20,337 bases of DNA, from contig JAKFXU010000406.1 of NCBI GenBank assembly GCA_021731215.1, positions 1 through 20,337 on the forward strand, written 5' to 3'. Positions 7,162 to 14,760 of the stretch are shown one piece after another. The notes below the pieces were generated by a model. The model saw only the letters and a list, made by a program, of their open reading frames with translations. It was not told the origin of the DNA and made no database searches. Numbering within the stretch: the stretch's first letter is position 1; each line of letters opens with the position of its first letter. Made by a program: the position numbers and the translations under genes. The DNA is from Rhodoferax sp. Lineage in GTDB: Bacteria > Pseudomonadota > Gammaproteobacteria > Burkholderiales > Burkholderiaceae_C.

Positions 7162-7706
7162 TCCACAAACTGATAGATAAGTACTGCCGGGCCTTGTCCT
7201 GGCTGATGGCTGCCAGCCTGGCACTGATGGTGGTATTGGTGTTCACCAACGTGGTGCTGCGCTACGCCTTCAACTCCGGTATCGCGGTGTCCGAAGAACT
7301 CTCGCGCTGGCTGTTCGTCTGGCTCACTTTCCTGGGGGCCATCGTGGCACTCCATGAGCACGGGCATCTGGGCACCGACATGCTGGTGGCACGGCTGCCC
7401 GTCCTGGGCAAGAAGGTTTGTCTGGTGGTGGGCCATGTGCTCATGATCTTTGTGTGCTGGCTGATCTTTGAAGGCACGCTGGCACAGGTCAGGATCAACT
7501 GGGACTCCACCAGTGCGGCGATGGAAGTGTCGATGGCCATTTTTTACGGCTGTGGCCTGGTGTTTGCGGTCTCCGGCGCTGTGATCTTGCTCAGCGACTT
7601 CTGGCGTCTGCTGACCGGACAACTGTCGGATGGTGAGCTGGTTGGCATCCGCGAAACCGTCGACATGCCGCACGGTGACCCCAAGTCCCTCAAGGGGTTC
7701 AAATGA
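7158..7706 (+). CDS. dctQ: TRAP transporter small permease subunit (DctQ family)
   Basis: 182 residues with four predicted membrane helices at about 14-36, 49-65, 86-106 and 126-146, the standard DctQ topology. The conserved segment VLRYAFNSGIAVSEELSRW joins helices 1 and 2. DctQ pairs with DctM to form the membrane part of a Na+-driven, binding-protein-dependent carboxylate importer. The start is GTG 7158, with AAGGAG 7 nt upstream; it overlaps an ATG-TGA start-stop. Its stop overlaps the dctM start (ATGA). The symbol denotes the family, not proven dicarboxylate specificity. Confidence 0.92.
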   Translation: MIHKLIDKYCRALSWLMAASLALMVVLVFTNVVLRYAFNSGIAVSEELSRWLFVWLTFLGAIVALHEHGHLGTDMLVARLPVLGKKVCLVVGHVLMIFVCWLIFEGTLAQVRINWDSTSAAMEVSMAIFYGCGLVFAVSGAVILLSDFWRLLTGQLSDGELVGIRETVDMPHGDPKSLKGFK

Positions 7707-8983
7707 CCATCGCCATTTTCCTGGGTTCGCTGCTGGGCGCCATGGCGCTGGGCATTCCCATCGCTTTTTCCCTGCTGCTGTGCGGTGCCGCGCTGATGTG
7801 GCATCTGGACATGTTTGATGCGCAAATTCTGGCGCAAAACGTGATCAACGGTGCCGACAGCTTCCCGCTGCTGGCGGTACCCTTTTTCATGCTGGCTGGC
7901 GAAATCATGAACGCGGGCGGTTTGTCACGCCGCATCGTCAACTTTGCCCTGGCGCTGGTGGGACACGTCAAGGGAGGGCTGGGCTATGTGGCGATTGTGG
8001 CTGCCGTGATCATGGCGGCGCTCTCCGGCTCGGCCGTGGCCGATGCAGCGGCCCTGTCCGCGCTGCTGTTGCCCATGATGGTGGCGGCCGGCCACGACAA
8101 GGCACGCTCGGCCGGCCTGCTGGCTTCGGCCAGCATCATCGCTCCCGTCATTCCGCCTAGCATCGCCTTCGTGATCTTTGGCGTGGCCGCCAACGTATCG
8201 ATTTCCAAGCTGTTCATGGCTGGCATCGCACCTGGGCTCATGCTCGGCGCGGCCTTGTGGTTCACCTGGTGGTACGTCGCACGCAAGGAGACGGTTGCAG
8301 TGCCGCCGCGCAAGTCGCGCGCGGAGGTGTTCGCCGCCTTCAAGGAAACCAGTTTTGCGATGGTGCTGCCGGTGATCGTGATCGTTGGACTGAAGTTCGG
8401 CGTGTTCACGCCCACCGAAGCGGCGGTCGTGGCGGCGGTTTACGCGTTGCTGATCTCGGTCTTGGTCTACAAGGAGCTCAAGCTCAACCAGTTGTACGGC
8501 CTGTTCCTGGCGGCAGCCAAGACCACGGCGGTGATCATGTTCCTGGTGGCGGCGGCCATGGTCTCGGCTTGGCTGATCACGGTGGCGCAGTTGCCGGATC
8601 AGGTAGTCACCCTGCTGCAACCGCTGCTCGACAGCCCCAAGCTGCTGATGCTGGCCATGATGGTGCTGGTGATGGTGGTGGGTACGGCGATGGACATGAC
8701 GCCCACCATCCTGATCCTGACCCCGGTGCTGATGCCGCTTGTGAACGCGGCAGGCATCGACCCCGTTTACTTTGGCGTGTTGTTCATCATCAACAACGCC
8801 ATCGGCCTGATTACCCCGCCGGTAGGCACCGTGCTCAACACCGTCGCCGGTGTGGGCAAGATCAGCATGGACGAGGTGACCAAGGGGATCTGGCCCTTCA
8901 TGGCGGCGCAGTTTGCGGTCATGTTCCTGCTGGTGCTGTTCCCGCAGATCGTCATGGTGCCCGCCCGCTGGTTCTATGGCTGA
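7703..8983 (+). CDS. dctM: TRAP transporter large permease subunit (DctM family)
   Basis: 426 residues, full family length, and almost entirely hydrophobic helices (about 11-12). Conserved features include an N-terminal GIPIAFSLLL segment, PFFMLAGEIMNAGGLSRRI (residues ~50-70), a GSAVADAAALSALLLPMM motif, PPSIAFVIFG, and a C-terminal DMTPTILILTPVLMPL with NNAIGLITPPVGTVLN. It is the transport-competent subunit of a TRAP system and works with the DctQ and DctP proteins encoded on either side. The start overlaps the dctQ stop by 4 bp, so translation is coupled. Confidence 0.96.
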   Translation: MTIAIFLGSLLGAMALGIPIAFSLLLCGAALMWHLDMFDAQILAQNVINGADSFPLLAVPFFMLAGEIMNAGGLSRRIVNFALALVGHVKGGLGYVAIVAAVIMAALSGSAVADAAALSALLLPMMVAAGHDKARSAGLLASASIIAPVIPPSIAFVIFGVAANVSISKLFMAGIAPGLMLGAALWFTWWYVARKETVAVPPRKSRAEVFAAFKETSFAMVLPVIVIVGLKFGVFTPTEAAVVAAVYALLISVLVYKELKLNQLYGLFLAAAKTTAVIMFLVAAAMVSAWLITVAQLPDQVVTLLQPLLDSPKLLMLAMMVLVMVVGTAMDMTPTILILTPVLMPLVNAAGIDPVYFGVLFIINNAIGLITPPVGTVLNTVAGVGKISMDEVTKGIWPFMAAQFAVMFLLVLFPQIVMVPARWFYG

Positions 8984-9005
8984 TCTGATTTGATTTCCAA
9001 AGTGC

Positions 9006-9036
9006 GGGGCGTGCATGGTACGCCACGTTCCGCCCC
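9006..9036 (+). other. Hairpin between dctM and dctP
   Basis: GGGGCG (9006-9011) can pair with CGCCCC (9031-9036), with alternative inner stems such as GGCGT/ACGCC (9008-9012 and 9020-9024). It lacks a strong T-run. A hairpin here could protect mRNA ends or allow different levels of the permease and the more abundant binding protein. Confidence 0.35.
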
Positions 9037-9076
9037 TTCCTGTTTGCGTACTGTTAAATTTTTTCAAGGAGACAAA

Positions 9077-10087
9077 ATGAAACGTCTGACGATCAAAACT
9101 CTGGTGGCCGTCGCTGCCATGGCCGCTTTCGGTGTGGCCAGCGCGCAGGACATCAAGGAGCGCACGCTCAAGTTCGCCACGCAGAACCCCAAGGGCCACC
9201 CCATTGTGATGGGCATGGAAAAGTTCGCTGAAATTGTCACGGCCAAGTCCGGCGGCAAGATCAAGGTCAATATGTTTCCTGGCGGCGTGCTGGGCGGCGA
9301 TGCACCCAACGTGTCGGCCCTGCAGGGCGGTACGCTTGAAATGGTGTCAATGAACTCGGGCATTCTGGCCAGCCAGGTGAAGGAATTTGCCATTTTTGAC
9401 TTTCCCTTCCTGTTTGCCAACGGCAGAGAAGCCGACGCCGTGGTCGATGGTCCGTTCGGCAAGAAAATGCATGACAGGTTGCAGGAAAAAGGCATCGTGG
9501 GCCTGACCTACTGGGAGCTTGGCTTTCGCAATATGACCAACAGCAAGCGCCCCCTCAACACGGTCGCCGACTTCGCCGGCCTGAAAATCCGCGTGATCCC
9601 CAATCCGATCAACCTGGACTGGGTTAGGGTATTGGATGCCAATCCCACGCCCATGGCCTTCCCCGAGGTCTATGGCGCACTGGAGTCGAAGGCGATTGAC
9701 GGCCACGAAAACCCGTTCTCCGTGATCCTGTCCAACAAAATCAATGAAGTTCAGAGGTACCTCACCATCACCAACCACGTCTATAACCCGCAGTCCGTCA
9801 TCATCAGCAAGAAGTTCTGGGACACATTGACCGGCGACGAGAAGAAACTGTTGGGCGACGCCGCCGTGGAAGCCGGTAAATACCAGCGCCAGGTGGCCCG
9901 TGACGCCGCCGGCACGGCGCTTGACGGACTCAAGAAGGCCGGTATGCAGGTCAACGAGCTGCCCGCCGCCGAGATGGACAAGCTGCGCGACAAGATGCGC
10001 CCGGTGATTGCCAAGTACGCGGTGTCGGTGGGGCAGGAGGTCGTCCAGGAAATCCAAAGCGAGCTGGCCAAGGCGCGCAGCAAGTAA
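9077..10087 (+). CDS. dctP: TRAP transporter solute-binding protein (DctP family)
   Basis: 336 residues with a clear Sec signal peptide: positively charged start MKRLTIK, hydrophobic core to about residue 20, and an ASA cleavage site (A23/Q24). The mature protein is the periplasmic receptor that captures the substrate and delivers it to DctQM. Family motifs include GMEKFAEIVTAKSGGKIKV and a GFRNMTNSKRPLNTVADFAGLKIRV stretch (split across ~165-195), in which Arg of GLKIRV normally binds the substrate carboxylate. The ATG at 9077 has AAGGAGA just upstream. Ligand type cannot be assigned, but neighbouring quinate/shikimate-type enzymes suggest a cyclic hydroxy acid. Confidence 0.94.
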   Translation: MKRLTIKTLVAVAAMAAFGVASAQDIKERTLKFATQNPKGHPIVMGMEKFAEIVTAKSGGKIKVNMFPGGVLGGDAPNVSALQGGTLEMVSMNSGILASQVKEFAIFDFPFLFANGREADAVVDGPFGKKMHDRLQEKGIVGLTYWELGFRNMTNSKRPLNTVADFAGLKIRVIPNPINLDWVRVLDANPTPMAFPEVYGALESKAIDGHENPFSVILSNKINEVQRYLTITNHVYNPQSVIISKKFWDTLTGDEKKLLGDAAVEAGKYQRQVARDAAGTALDGLKKAGMQVNELPAAEMDKLRDKMRPVIAKYAVSVGQEVVQEIQSELAKARSK

Positions 10088-10098
10088 AGCAAGCCCAA

Positions 10099-10136
10099 GC
10101 ATCACCTGCGGTGGCACACGTCCGCACAGGTGATGC
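10099..10136 (+). terminator. Terminator-like hairpin after dctP
   Basis: GCATCACCTG (10099-10108) and CAGGTGATGC (10127-10136) are perfectly complementary over 10 bp, with an extra CGG/CCG inner stem. The sequence after it is pyrimidine-rich (CTTCTCTCATTTTC) rather than a pure T-run, so termination may be partial and the next genes may receive read-through. Confidence 0.65.
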
Positions 10137-10208
10137 CTTCTCTCATTTTCTTTCCCCCCGTTCAATCGCGCGCCCCAAGCCTGGGCTTGACATTTCAATA
10201 GCACTGAC

Positions 10209-11264
10209 ATGAGTAATAAAACCCGCATCGCCGTTGCCGGCGCCGGCTACATCGGCCAGGCCCACGTGGGCGTGGCCTTGAACAGCCCGAGCTGTGCACT
10301 GTCTGCCATTGTTGATCCGTCACCCGCCGCCGTGGCCGTGGCCGCCAAAGCCGGCGTTCCGCTGTACAAAACCCTCGAAGAACTGCTCGCCACGAACCGC
10401 CCCGACGGACTGATCCTCGCTACGCCCAATCAACTGCACGTACCGCAAGCCCTGCAGTGCATTGCAGCCGGTCTGCCCATCCTGCTGGAAAAGCCGATCG
10501 CCACCACCGTGGCGCAGGGCGAGCAATTGGTCAAAGTCGTGGCTGAGACCGGCGCCAGGGTGCTGATTGGTCACCACCGTGCCCACAGCCCGATCATGGC
10601 CAAGGCCAAAGAGGTGGTCGATTCCGGCAAGCTTGGCCAACTGGTGGCGGTCATGGGCAGCGCCACCTTTTTCAAGCCTGATCGCTATTACGCGGAGGCG
10701 CCCTGGCGGCGTGAAGTCGGCGCCGGACCGATCCTGATGAACATGATCCACGAGGTGCATAACCTGCGCATGCTGTGTGGCGACATCGTCGCGGTGCAGG
10801 CTTTTTCCTCGAATACCACACGCGGCTTCCCGGTGGAAGACACGGTCGCTATCAACCTGCGCTTTGCCAGTGGTGTGCTGGGCGCCTTCTTGCTGTCCGA
10901 CACCGCCGCCTGCCCGCGCAGCTGGGAGCAGACCTCGCAGGAAAACAAGGCCTACTCGAGCTACGACGACGAAGACTGCTATGTGATCACCGGCACCAAT
11001 GGCAGCCTGTCGGTGCCAACCATGCGCCTCAAAACCTATCCGCGCCCCGAAGATCGTTCCTGGTGGAAGGAATTCGAGGTCGGCGTGGTCGGCATGGTGC
11101 GCGACGACCCGCTCAAGCACCAGCTCGAACACTTCGGCGCCGTGGTTCGGGGCGAGGCGCAGCCGCTGGTCAGCGCGCGCGATGGCCTCTTGAACCTGCG
11201 CATCACCGAAGCCATTGCCCAGGCCGCCAACACCGGCCAAGTCATTGAGCTGCGCTCCGATTGA
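10209..11264 (+). CDS. Gfo/Idh/MocA-family NAD(P)-dependent oxidoreductase
   Basis: 351 residues. The N-terminal Rossmann domain has GAGYIG at 11-16 and an acidic residue after beta-2 (D36 in IVDPS) that favours NAD+. The catalytic EKP motif is at 94-96 (K95). In the C-terminal domain, the usual active-site Asp-x3-His region reads ILMNMIHEVHNL, keeping His (H181) but with Met in place of the first Asp/Asn position. The family oxidises or reduces hydroxyls on cyclic polyols, sugars and dihydrodiols; relatives include inositol and phthalate-dihydrodiol dehydrogenases. It heads the cluster containing AroQ- and AroE-like genes, 121 bp after dctP, so it may perform the first oxidation of the imported compound. 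That role is inference. Confidence 0.88.
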   Translation: MSNKTRIAVAGAGYIGQAHVGVALNSPSCALSAIVDPSPAAVAVAAKAGVPLYKTLEELLATNRPDGLILATPNQLHVPQALQCIAAGLPILLEKPIATTVAQGEQLVKVVAETGARVLIGHHRAHSPIMAKAKEVVDSGKLGQLVAVMGSATFFKPDRYYAEAPWRREVGAGPILMNMIHEVHNLRMLCGDIVAVQAFSSNTTRGFPVEDTVAINLRFASGVLGAFLLSDTAACPRSWEQTSQENKAYSSYDDEDCYVITGTNGSLSVPTMRLKTYPRPEDRSWWKEFEVGVVGMVRDDPLKHQLEHFGAVVRGEAQPLVSARDGLLNLRITEAIAQAANTGQVIELRSD

Positions 11265-11286
11265 AATTAACCCGAATCAAAACATC

Positions 11287-11733
11287 ATGAAAATTCTCAT
11301 GCTTCACGGCATCAACCACAACATGTTCGGCAAACGTGATCCGCTGCAATACGGCACCATCACGCTGGAAGAAATCAATGCCAGCCTGAACGCGCTGGGC
11401 CAAGAGCTGGGGGTGGAAGTGGAAAGCTTCCAGACCAACAGCGAAGGCGAAATGTGCGAGCGCATTCACCAGGGCTACCAGGACGGCGTGGACGCGGTGC
11501 TGATCAACGCCGGCGCCTGGACCCATTACAGCTACGGCATCCGCGATGCGCTGGCGATCCTGACTTGTCCGATTGTCGAGTTGCACATGTCCAATATTCA
11601 CGCCCGCGAGGCCTTCCGGCACGTGTCGGTGTTTGGCGAGATCGTCAAGGGCCAGATTTGTGGTTTTGGCGTCGACAGCTACCTGCTGGGGCTGCGCGCC
11701 GGTGTGTCTGCGGCACAAGCGGCAAAAAAATGA
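11287..11733 (+). CDS. Type II 3-dehydroquinate dehydratase family protein (AroQ-like, divergent)
   Basis: 148 residues, normal for the flavodoxin-like dodecameric type II dehydroquinase. Catalytic positions are kept: N10, R17, Y22 (base), N74, H80 in NAGAWTHYS, and H100, S102 and R111 in ELHMSNIHAREAFR. The N-terminal signature is altered: GINHNMFGKRDP replaces the usual GPNLNxLGxREP, losing the Pro and the aliphatic residue, and the NPGAYTH motif reads NAGAWTH. The family trans-eliminates water from, or cis/trans-hydrates, dehydroquinate to dehydroshikimate. Its stop overlaps the start of the second AroE-like gene (ATGA). Position in a transporter-linked operon suggests catabolic use, possibly on a dehydroquinate analogue. 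Confidence 0.88.
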   Translation: MKILMLHGINHNMFGKRDPLQYGTITLEEINASLNALGQELGVEVESFQTNSEGEMCERIHQGYQDGVDAVLINAGAWTHYSYGIRDALAILTCPIVELHMSNIHAREAFRHVSVFGEIVKGQICGFGVDSYLLGLRAGVSAAQAAKK

Positions 11734-12557
11734 TCAACGGCAACACTGAGCTGATCGCGCACATCGGCTACCCGACGCACGCCTTCAAGGCACCGCTGAT
11801 CTACAACCCCTGGTTTGAGAAGGCAGGCATCAACGCCGTCGTGGTGCCGATGGCCTGCCAGGCGCAGGACTACCCGGATTTTCTGCGCGCCGTGTTCAAG
11901 CTCAAAAACATGCGGGGCGCCCTCATCACCATGCCGCACAAGGTCAGCACCGTCGGCCTGGTCGACGAGGTGTTGCCCACGGCCGCCATTGCCGGTTCGT
12001 GCAACGCGGTGCGGCTGAGCCCTGAGGGTCGCTTGCAAGGCGATATGTTCGATGGCGAGGGTTTTGTGCGGGGTTTGCTGCGCAAGGGCTTGATGCTCAA
12101 GGGGGCCCGTGCCCTGGTGGTGGGCAGCGGCGGCGTCGGCTCGGCCATCGCCGCTTCGCTGGCGGCTGCCGGTGTGCTGGAGATCGACCTGTTCGATATC
12201 CATGGCGAGTCGGCAACTGTCTTGGCCCAGCGCTTGATGCAGCACTATCCCCAAATGACGGTTCGCACCGGCTTGAACGACCCCGCAGGCTTTGACCTGG
12301 TGGTCAACGCCACGCCCATGGGCATGAACGAAGGCGATCCATTGCCCATCGACATGTCCCGCATCGACCCGTCAACTTTCGTGGGCGAAGTGGTGATGAA
12401 GACCGAGATGACTGCTTTTTTGAAGGCGGCCCAGACCCGCGGTTGCCGCATTCAGGTGGGCTCCGACATGCTGTTTGAGCAAATACCGGCGTACCTGGAG
12501 TTCTTTGGTTTTCCCAACACCACGCCTGACGAGTTGCGTTCAGTGTCGAATCTATAG
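11730..12557 (+). CDS. Shikimate/quinate dehydrogenase family protein, divergent copy 2
   Basis: 275 residues. The catalytic pair is present: K71 in ITMPHK and D108 in GDMFDGEGF, with N92 in AGSCNAV. The substrate-carboxylate SxS motif is missing: the segment reads GYPTHAFKAP, with Phe and Ala at the two Ser positions. The Rossmann loop is GSGGVGSA (132-139), and beta-2 ends LFDIHGE, where the acidic D156 disfavours NADP and suggests NAD+, as in catabolic quinate dehydrogenases. The ATG at 11730 overlaps the AroQ-like stop. This is likely an NAD-dependent oxidoreductase on a cyclic hydroxy acid or a related compound lacking the normal carboxylate contact. The exact substrate is unknown. Confidence 0.87.
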   Translation: MINGNTELIAHIGYPTHAFKAPLIYNPWFEKAGINAVVVPMACQAQDYPDFLRAVFKLKNMRGALITMPHKVSTVGLVDEVLPTAAIAGSCNAVRLSPEGRLQGDMFDGEGFVRGLLRKGLMLKGARALVVGSGGVGSAIAASLAAAGVLEIDLFDIHGESATVLAQRLMQHYPQMTVRTGLNDPAGFDLVVNATPMGMNEGDPLPIDMSRIDPSTFVGEVVMKTEMTAFLKAAQTRGCRIQVGSDMLFEQIPAYLEFFGFPNTTPDELRSVSNL

Positions 12558-12568
12558 GCAATAACACC

Positions 12569-13513
12569 ATGTCCAAAATGCCCAATACCCCCGACGTCCT
12601 GATCAGCGAAGTCGGACCGCGCGACGGTCTGCAGTCGGTTAAAGCCACCATGCCGACCGCCGACAAGTTCCGCTGGATCGACGCCCTGGTAGCGGCCGGC
12701 CTGCGTGAAATTGAGGTTTGCTCTTTTGTGCCGGCCAAACACCTGCCGCAAATGGCGGACGCCGCCGAGGTGGTGCGCCACGCACTCACGCACCGGGGCG
12801 TCACGGTCATGGCCTTGGTGCCGAACTTGCGCGGTGCCGAAGCGGCGCTTAAGGCCGGGGTGCACAAGCTCACTATCCCCGTGTCGGCCAGTGCCGCCCA
12901 TTCGATGGCCAATGTGCGCAAGACGCGTGAAGAAATGATGGAGGAAGTGCGCGCCATCGTGCGCCTGCGCGACCAGATCGCCCCGGGCGTGAAGATCGAG
13001 GCCGGCATTTCCACCGCCTTCGGCTGCACCATCCAGGGTGAAGTCACGGACGAGGATGTGGTCTGGACCGCTGCCGGCTGCATCGAAGCCGGGGCCGAAG
13101 AAGCCGGCTTGTCAGACACCACCGGCATGGCCAACCCGGCCCAGGTGCGGCGTCTGTTTAACAAGGTGCGCGCCGCCATTGGCGATAAAACGGGTGCCGC
13201 CCACATGCACAACACGCGCGGTCTGGGCCTGGCCAACTGCCTGGCGGCTTATGACGTCGGCGTGCGCACCTTCGATGCCTCGCTCGGTGGCCTGGGCGGC
13301 TGCCCCTACGCGCCCGGCGCCTCGGGCAACGTGGTGACCGAAGACCTGGTGTTCATGTTCGAGGCCATGGGCGTCACGACCGGCGTCGATATCGAAAAAA
13401 TCATCGCGGCGCGCGCCCCCCTGATGGCCGGCCTGCCGGGCGAGCCAATCTACGGCATGACGCCCGAAGCGGGTTTGCCCAAAGGCTGGAAGCAGACGGC
13501 CCGGACTGCGTGA
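12569..13513 (+). CDS. HMG-CoA lyase family protein
   Basis: 314 residues with all main HMGL landmarks: EVGPRDGLQ near the start (R18, D19), SDTTG at 182-186, metal-binding H212 and H214 in HMHNTRGLGLANC, and the Cys loop GGLGGCPYAPGASGN with C245. The usual HDT reads HNT here. The family cleaves 3-hydroxy-3-methylglutaryl-CoA to acetoacetate and acetyl-CoA, and members also cleave related tertiary hydroxy-acyl-CoA esters. It follows the second AroE-like gene by 11 bp. With a CoA-transferase and MaoC hydratase nearby, it could perform the final C-C cleavage of a branched acyl-CoA made from the ring-opened substrate; it may also serve leucine degradation, though no liu genes are adjacent. Confidence 0.9.
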   Translation: MSKMPNTPDVLISEVGPRDGLQSVKATMPTADKFRWIDALVAAGLREIEVCSFVPAKHLPQMADAAEVVRHALTHRGVTVMALVPNLRGAEAALKAGVHKLTIPVSASAAHSMANVRKTREEMMEEVRAIVRLRDQIAPGVKIEAGISTAFGCTIQGEVTDEDVVWTAAGCIEAGAEEAGLSDTTGMANPAQVRRLFNKVRAAIGDKTGAAHMHNTRGLGLANCLAAYDVGVRTFDASLGGLGGCPYAPGASGNVVTEDLVFMFEAMGVTTGVDIEKIIAARAPLMAGLPGEPIYGMTPEAGLPKGWKQTARTA

Positions 13514-13596
13514 TTTAACTGCCGCATGCTGCTTCGCATCGTCAGCATCTTTGTTTCGGTCTTCATCACCGTGCTGGTGGGCTTTGCCCATGGCTG

Positions 13597-13764
13597 ATGA
13601 CGCCCGATAGCGCCAACTTTTCCGGCAACGTCCATGGCGGCCTTATTCTCAAGCTGCTGGACCAACTGGCCCATGCCTGCGCCAGCCGCTGCGTCGTGAC
13701 GCCGTGGCAGCCGAGCACGCCGGATGAACGGCGGCGTCATGCCGCGATTGGCACCGGCGCATAG
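13597..13764 (+). pseudogene. Internally deleted acyl-CoA thioesterase (hot-dog) remnant
   Basis: A 55-codon frame begins MTPDSANFSGNVHGGLILKL and runs on through LLDQLAHACASR, which is the characteristic N-terminal part of the bacterial acyl-CoA hydrolase family (normally ~130-170 residues). It then jumps to PSTPDERRRHAA, which resembles the family's C-terminal tail, and stops. The central ~80 residues that complete the hot-dog fold are absent, so an internal in-frame deletion with the junction near residues 33-40 is the simplest reading. A 23-codon hydrophobic frame at 13526-13597 overlaps its start (TGATG) and may be part of the same ruin. It cannot be functional as a thioesterase. Confidence 0.7.
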
Positions 13765-13787
13765 TCGCCTTTTCACCAAACCTGCCC

Positions 13788-14750
13788 ATGCTCGACATCC
13801 TGGCCATTACCGGTCCCATCTACATCACCATCGCCCTGGGCTACCTGACGACCCGTCTGGGCCTGTTTGCCAAGGCCGACATGCGCGTGCTGGGCAAGTT
13901 CGTGATCACGCTGGCGTTGCCAGCGCTGCTGTTCAATGCCCTGGCCCAGCGCAATATTGGCGAGATTCTCAACGTCAGCTATGTGCTGGCCTACCTGGCC
14001 GGTTCGTTGCTCGTGATCGGCCTGGGTTTGCTCTGGTGTCGGCGCGTCGCCGGTCTGAGTCCGAGCACCAGTGCGGTCTATGTGATGGGCATGACGTGCT
14101 CGAACAGTGGTTTTGTTGGTTACCCGATTCTGGTGCTGACCCTACCCCCGGTTGCGGGCGTCGCGCTGGCCCTTAACATGGTGGTGGAAAACGTGGTCGT
14201 TATCCCGCTGCTGCTGGCCTTGGCTGAGCGCGGACGCGGTGACGCCGGGCAGTGGTACCGTGTGCTGGGCCAGTCGCTGGCCCGACTGGTCTCCAATCCG
14301 CTGATCATGGGTCTGGTCGCAGGATTGACCGTCTCCCTCATGGGTTGGAAATTACCGGAGCCAGTGGCACGAACCATCAACCTGTTTGCCCTGTCCAGCG
14401 GCGCCCTCTCGCTGTTTGTCATTGGCGGCGCGCTGGTCGGATTGTCGATGCGGGGCATGGGGCCACAAATCACGCCGATCGCGGTTGGCAAGCTGATTTT
14501 TCACCCGCTGGCCGTGCTGCTGGCCGTGTTCGTGCTGCCTCTTCTGGGTCTGCCCGCGATGGACCCCACGCTGCGCATGGCCGCCGTGCTGATGGCTGCC
14601 ATGCCCATGATGGGCATCTATCCGATCCTGGCCCAGAGCTACGGACAGGAGAGTTTGAGTGCGGCTGCCTTGCTGGTTACCACGGTGGCCTCATTCTTTA
14701 CCCTCAGCGTGCTGCTCTGGCTAGCCCCGCATGTCACGCTGTGGAGCTGA
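13788..14750 (+). CDS. AEC (auxin efflux carrier) family transporter
   Basis: 320 residues with about ten membrane helices arranged as two five-helix repeats. The N-terminal MLDILAITGPIYITIALGYL and the segment GMTCSNSGFVGYPIL (around residues 104-118) are typical of bacterial AEC/MdcF-like permeases, which carry malonate, malate and other carboxylates. The ATG at 13788 lacks a clear ribosome-binding site. It is separated from the HMG-CoA lyase gene by the thioesterase remnant and converges on the acyl-CoA dehydrogenase gene with only 10 bp between stops. Direction of transport is not known; in this setting it could export or import an organic acid intermediate. Confidence 0.9.
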   Translation: MLDILAITGPIYITIALGYLTTRLGLFAKADMRVLGKFVITLALPALLFNALAQRNIGEILNVSYVLAYLAGSLLVIGLGLLWCRRVAGLSPSTSAVYVMGMTCSNSGFVGYPILVLTLPPVAGVALALNMVVENVVVIPLLLALAERGRGDAGQWYRVLGQSLARLVSNPLIMGLVAGLTVSLMGWKLPEPVARTINLFALSSGALSLFVIGGALVGLSMRGMGPQITPIAVGKLIFHPLAVLLAVFVLPLLGLPAMDPTLRMAAVLMAAMPMMGIYPILAQSYGQESLSAAALLVTTVASFFTLSVLLWLAPHVTLWS

Positions 14751-14760
14751 CCAGTGCGCC

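Noticed and set aside
7925..9199. Long antisense open frame (424 codons) opposite dctM and the start of dctP
   Set aside because: Its translation is extremely rich in His, Gln, Arg and Asp with no family motif, as expected for the complement of a GC-rich membrane-protein gene. DctM on the other strand has clear family motifs.
10187..10192. Perfect TTGACA just upstream of the Gfo/Idh/MocA gene
   Set aside because: A matching -10 at 17 bp would fall inside the coding sequence beyond the ATG, with no later start codon nearby and no good TATAAT match. Probably chance.
12304..13236. Antisense open frame of 310 codons opposite the HMG-CoA lyase gene
   Set aside because: Ser/Arg/Pro-rich translation with no recognisable motif; the + strand gene has all HMGL motifs.
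13526..13597. 23-residue hydrophobic frame as a small membrane protein
   Set aside because: No ribosome-binding site is visible and it adjoins a decayed gene, so it is more likely debris. Noted under the thioesterase remnant.
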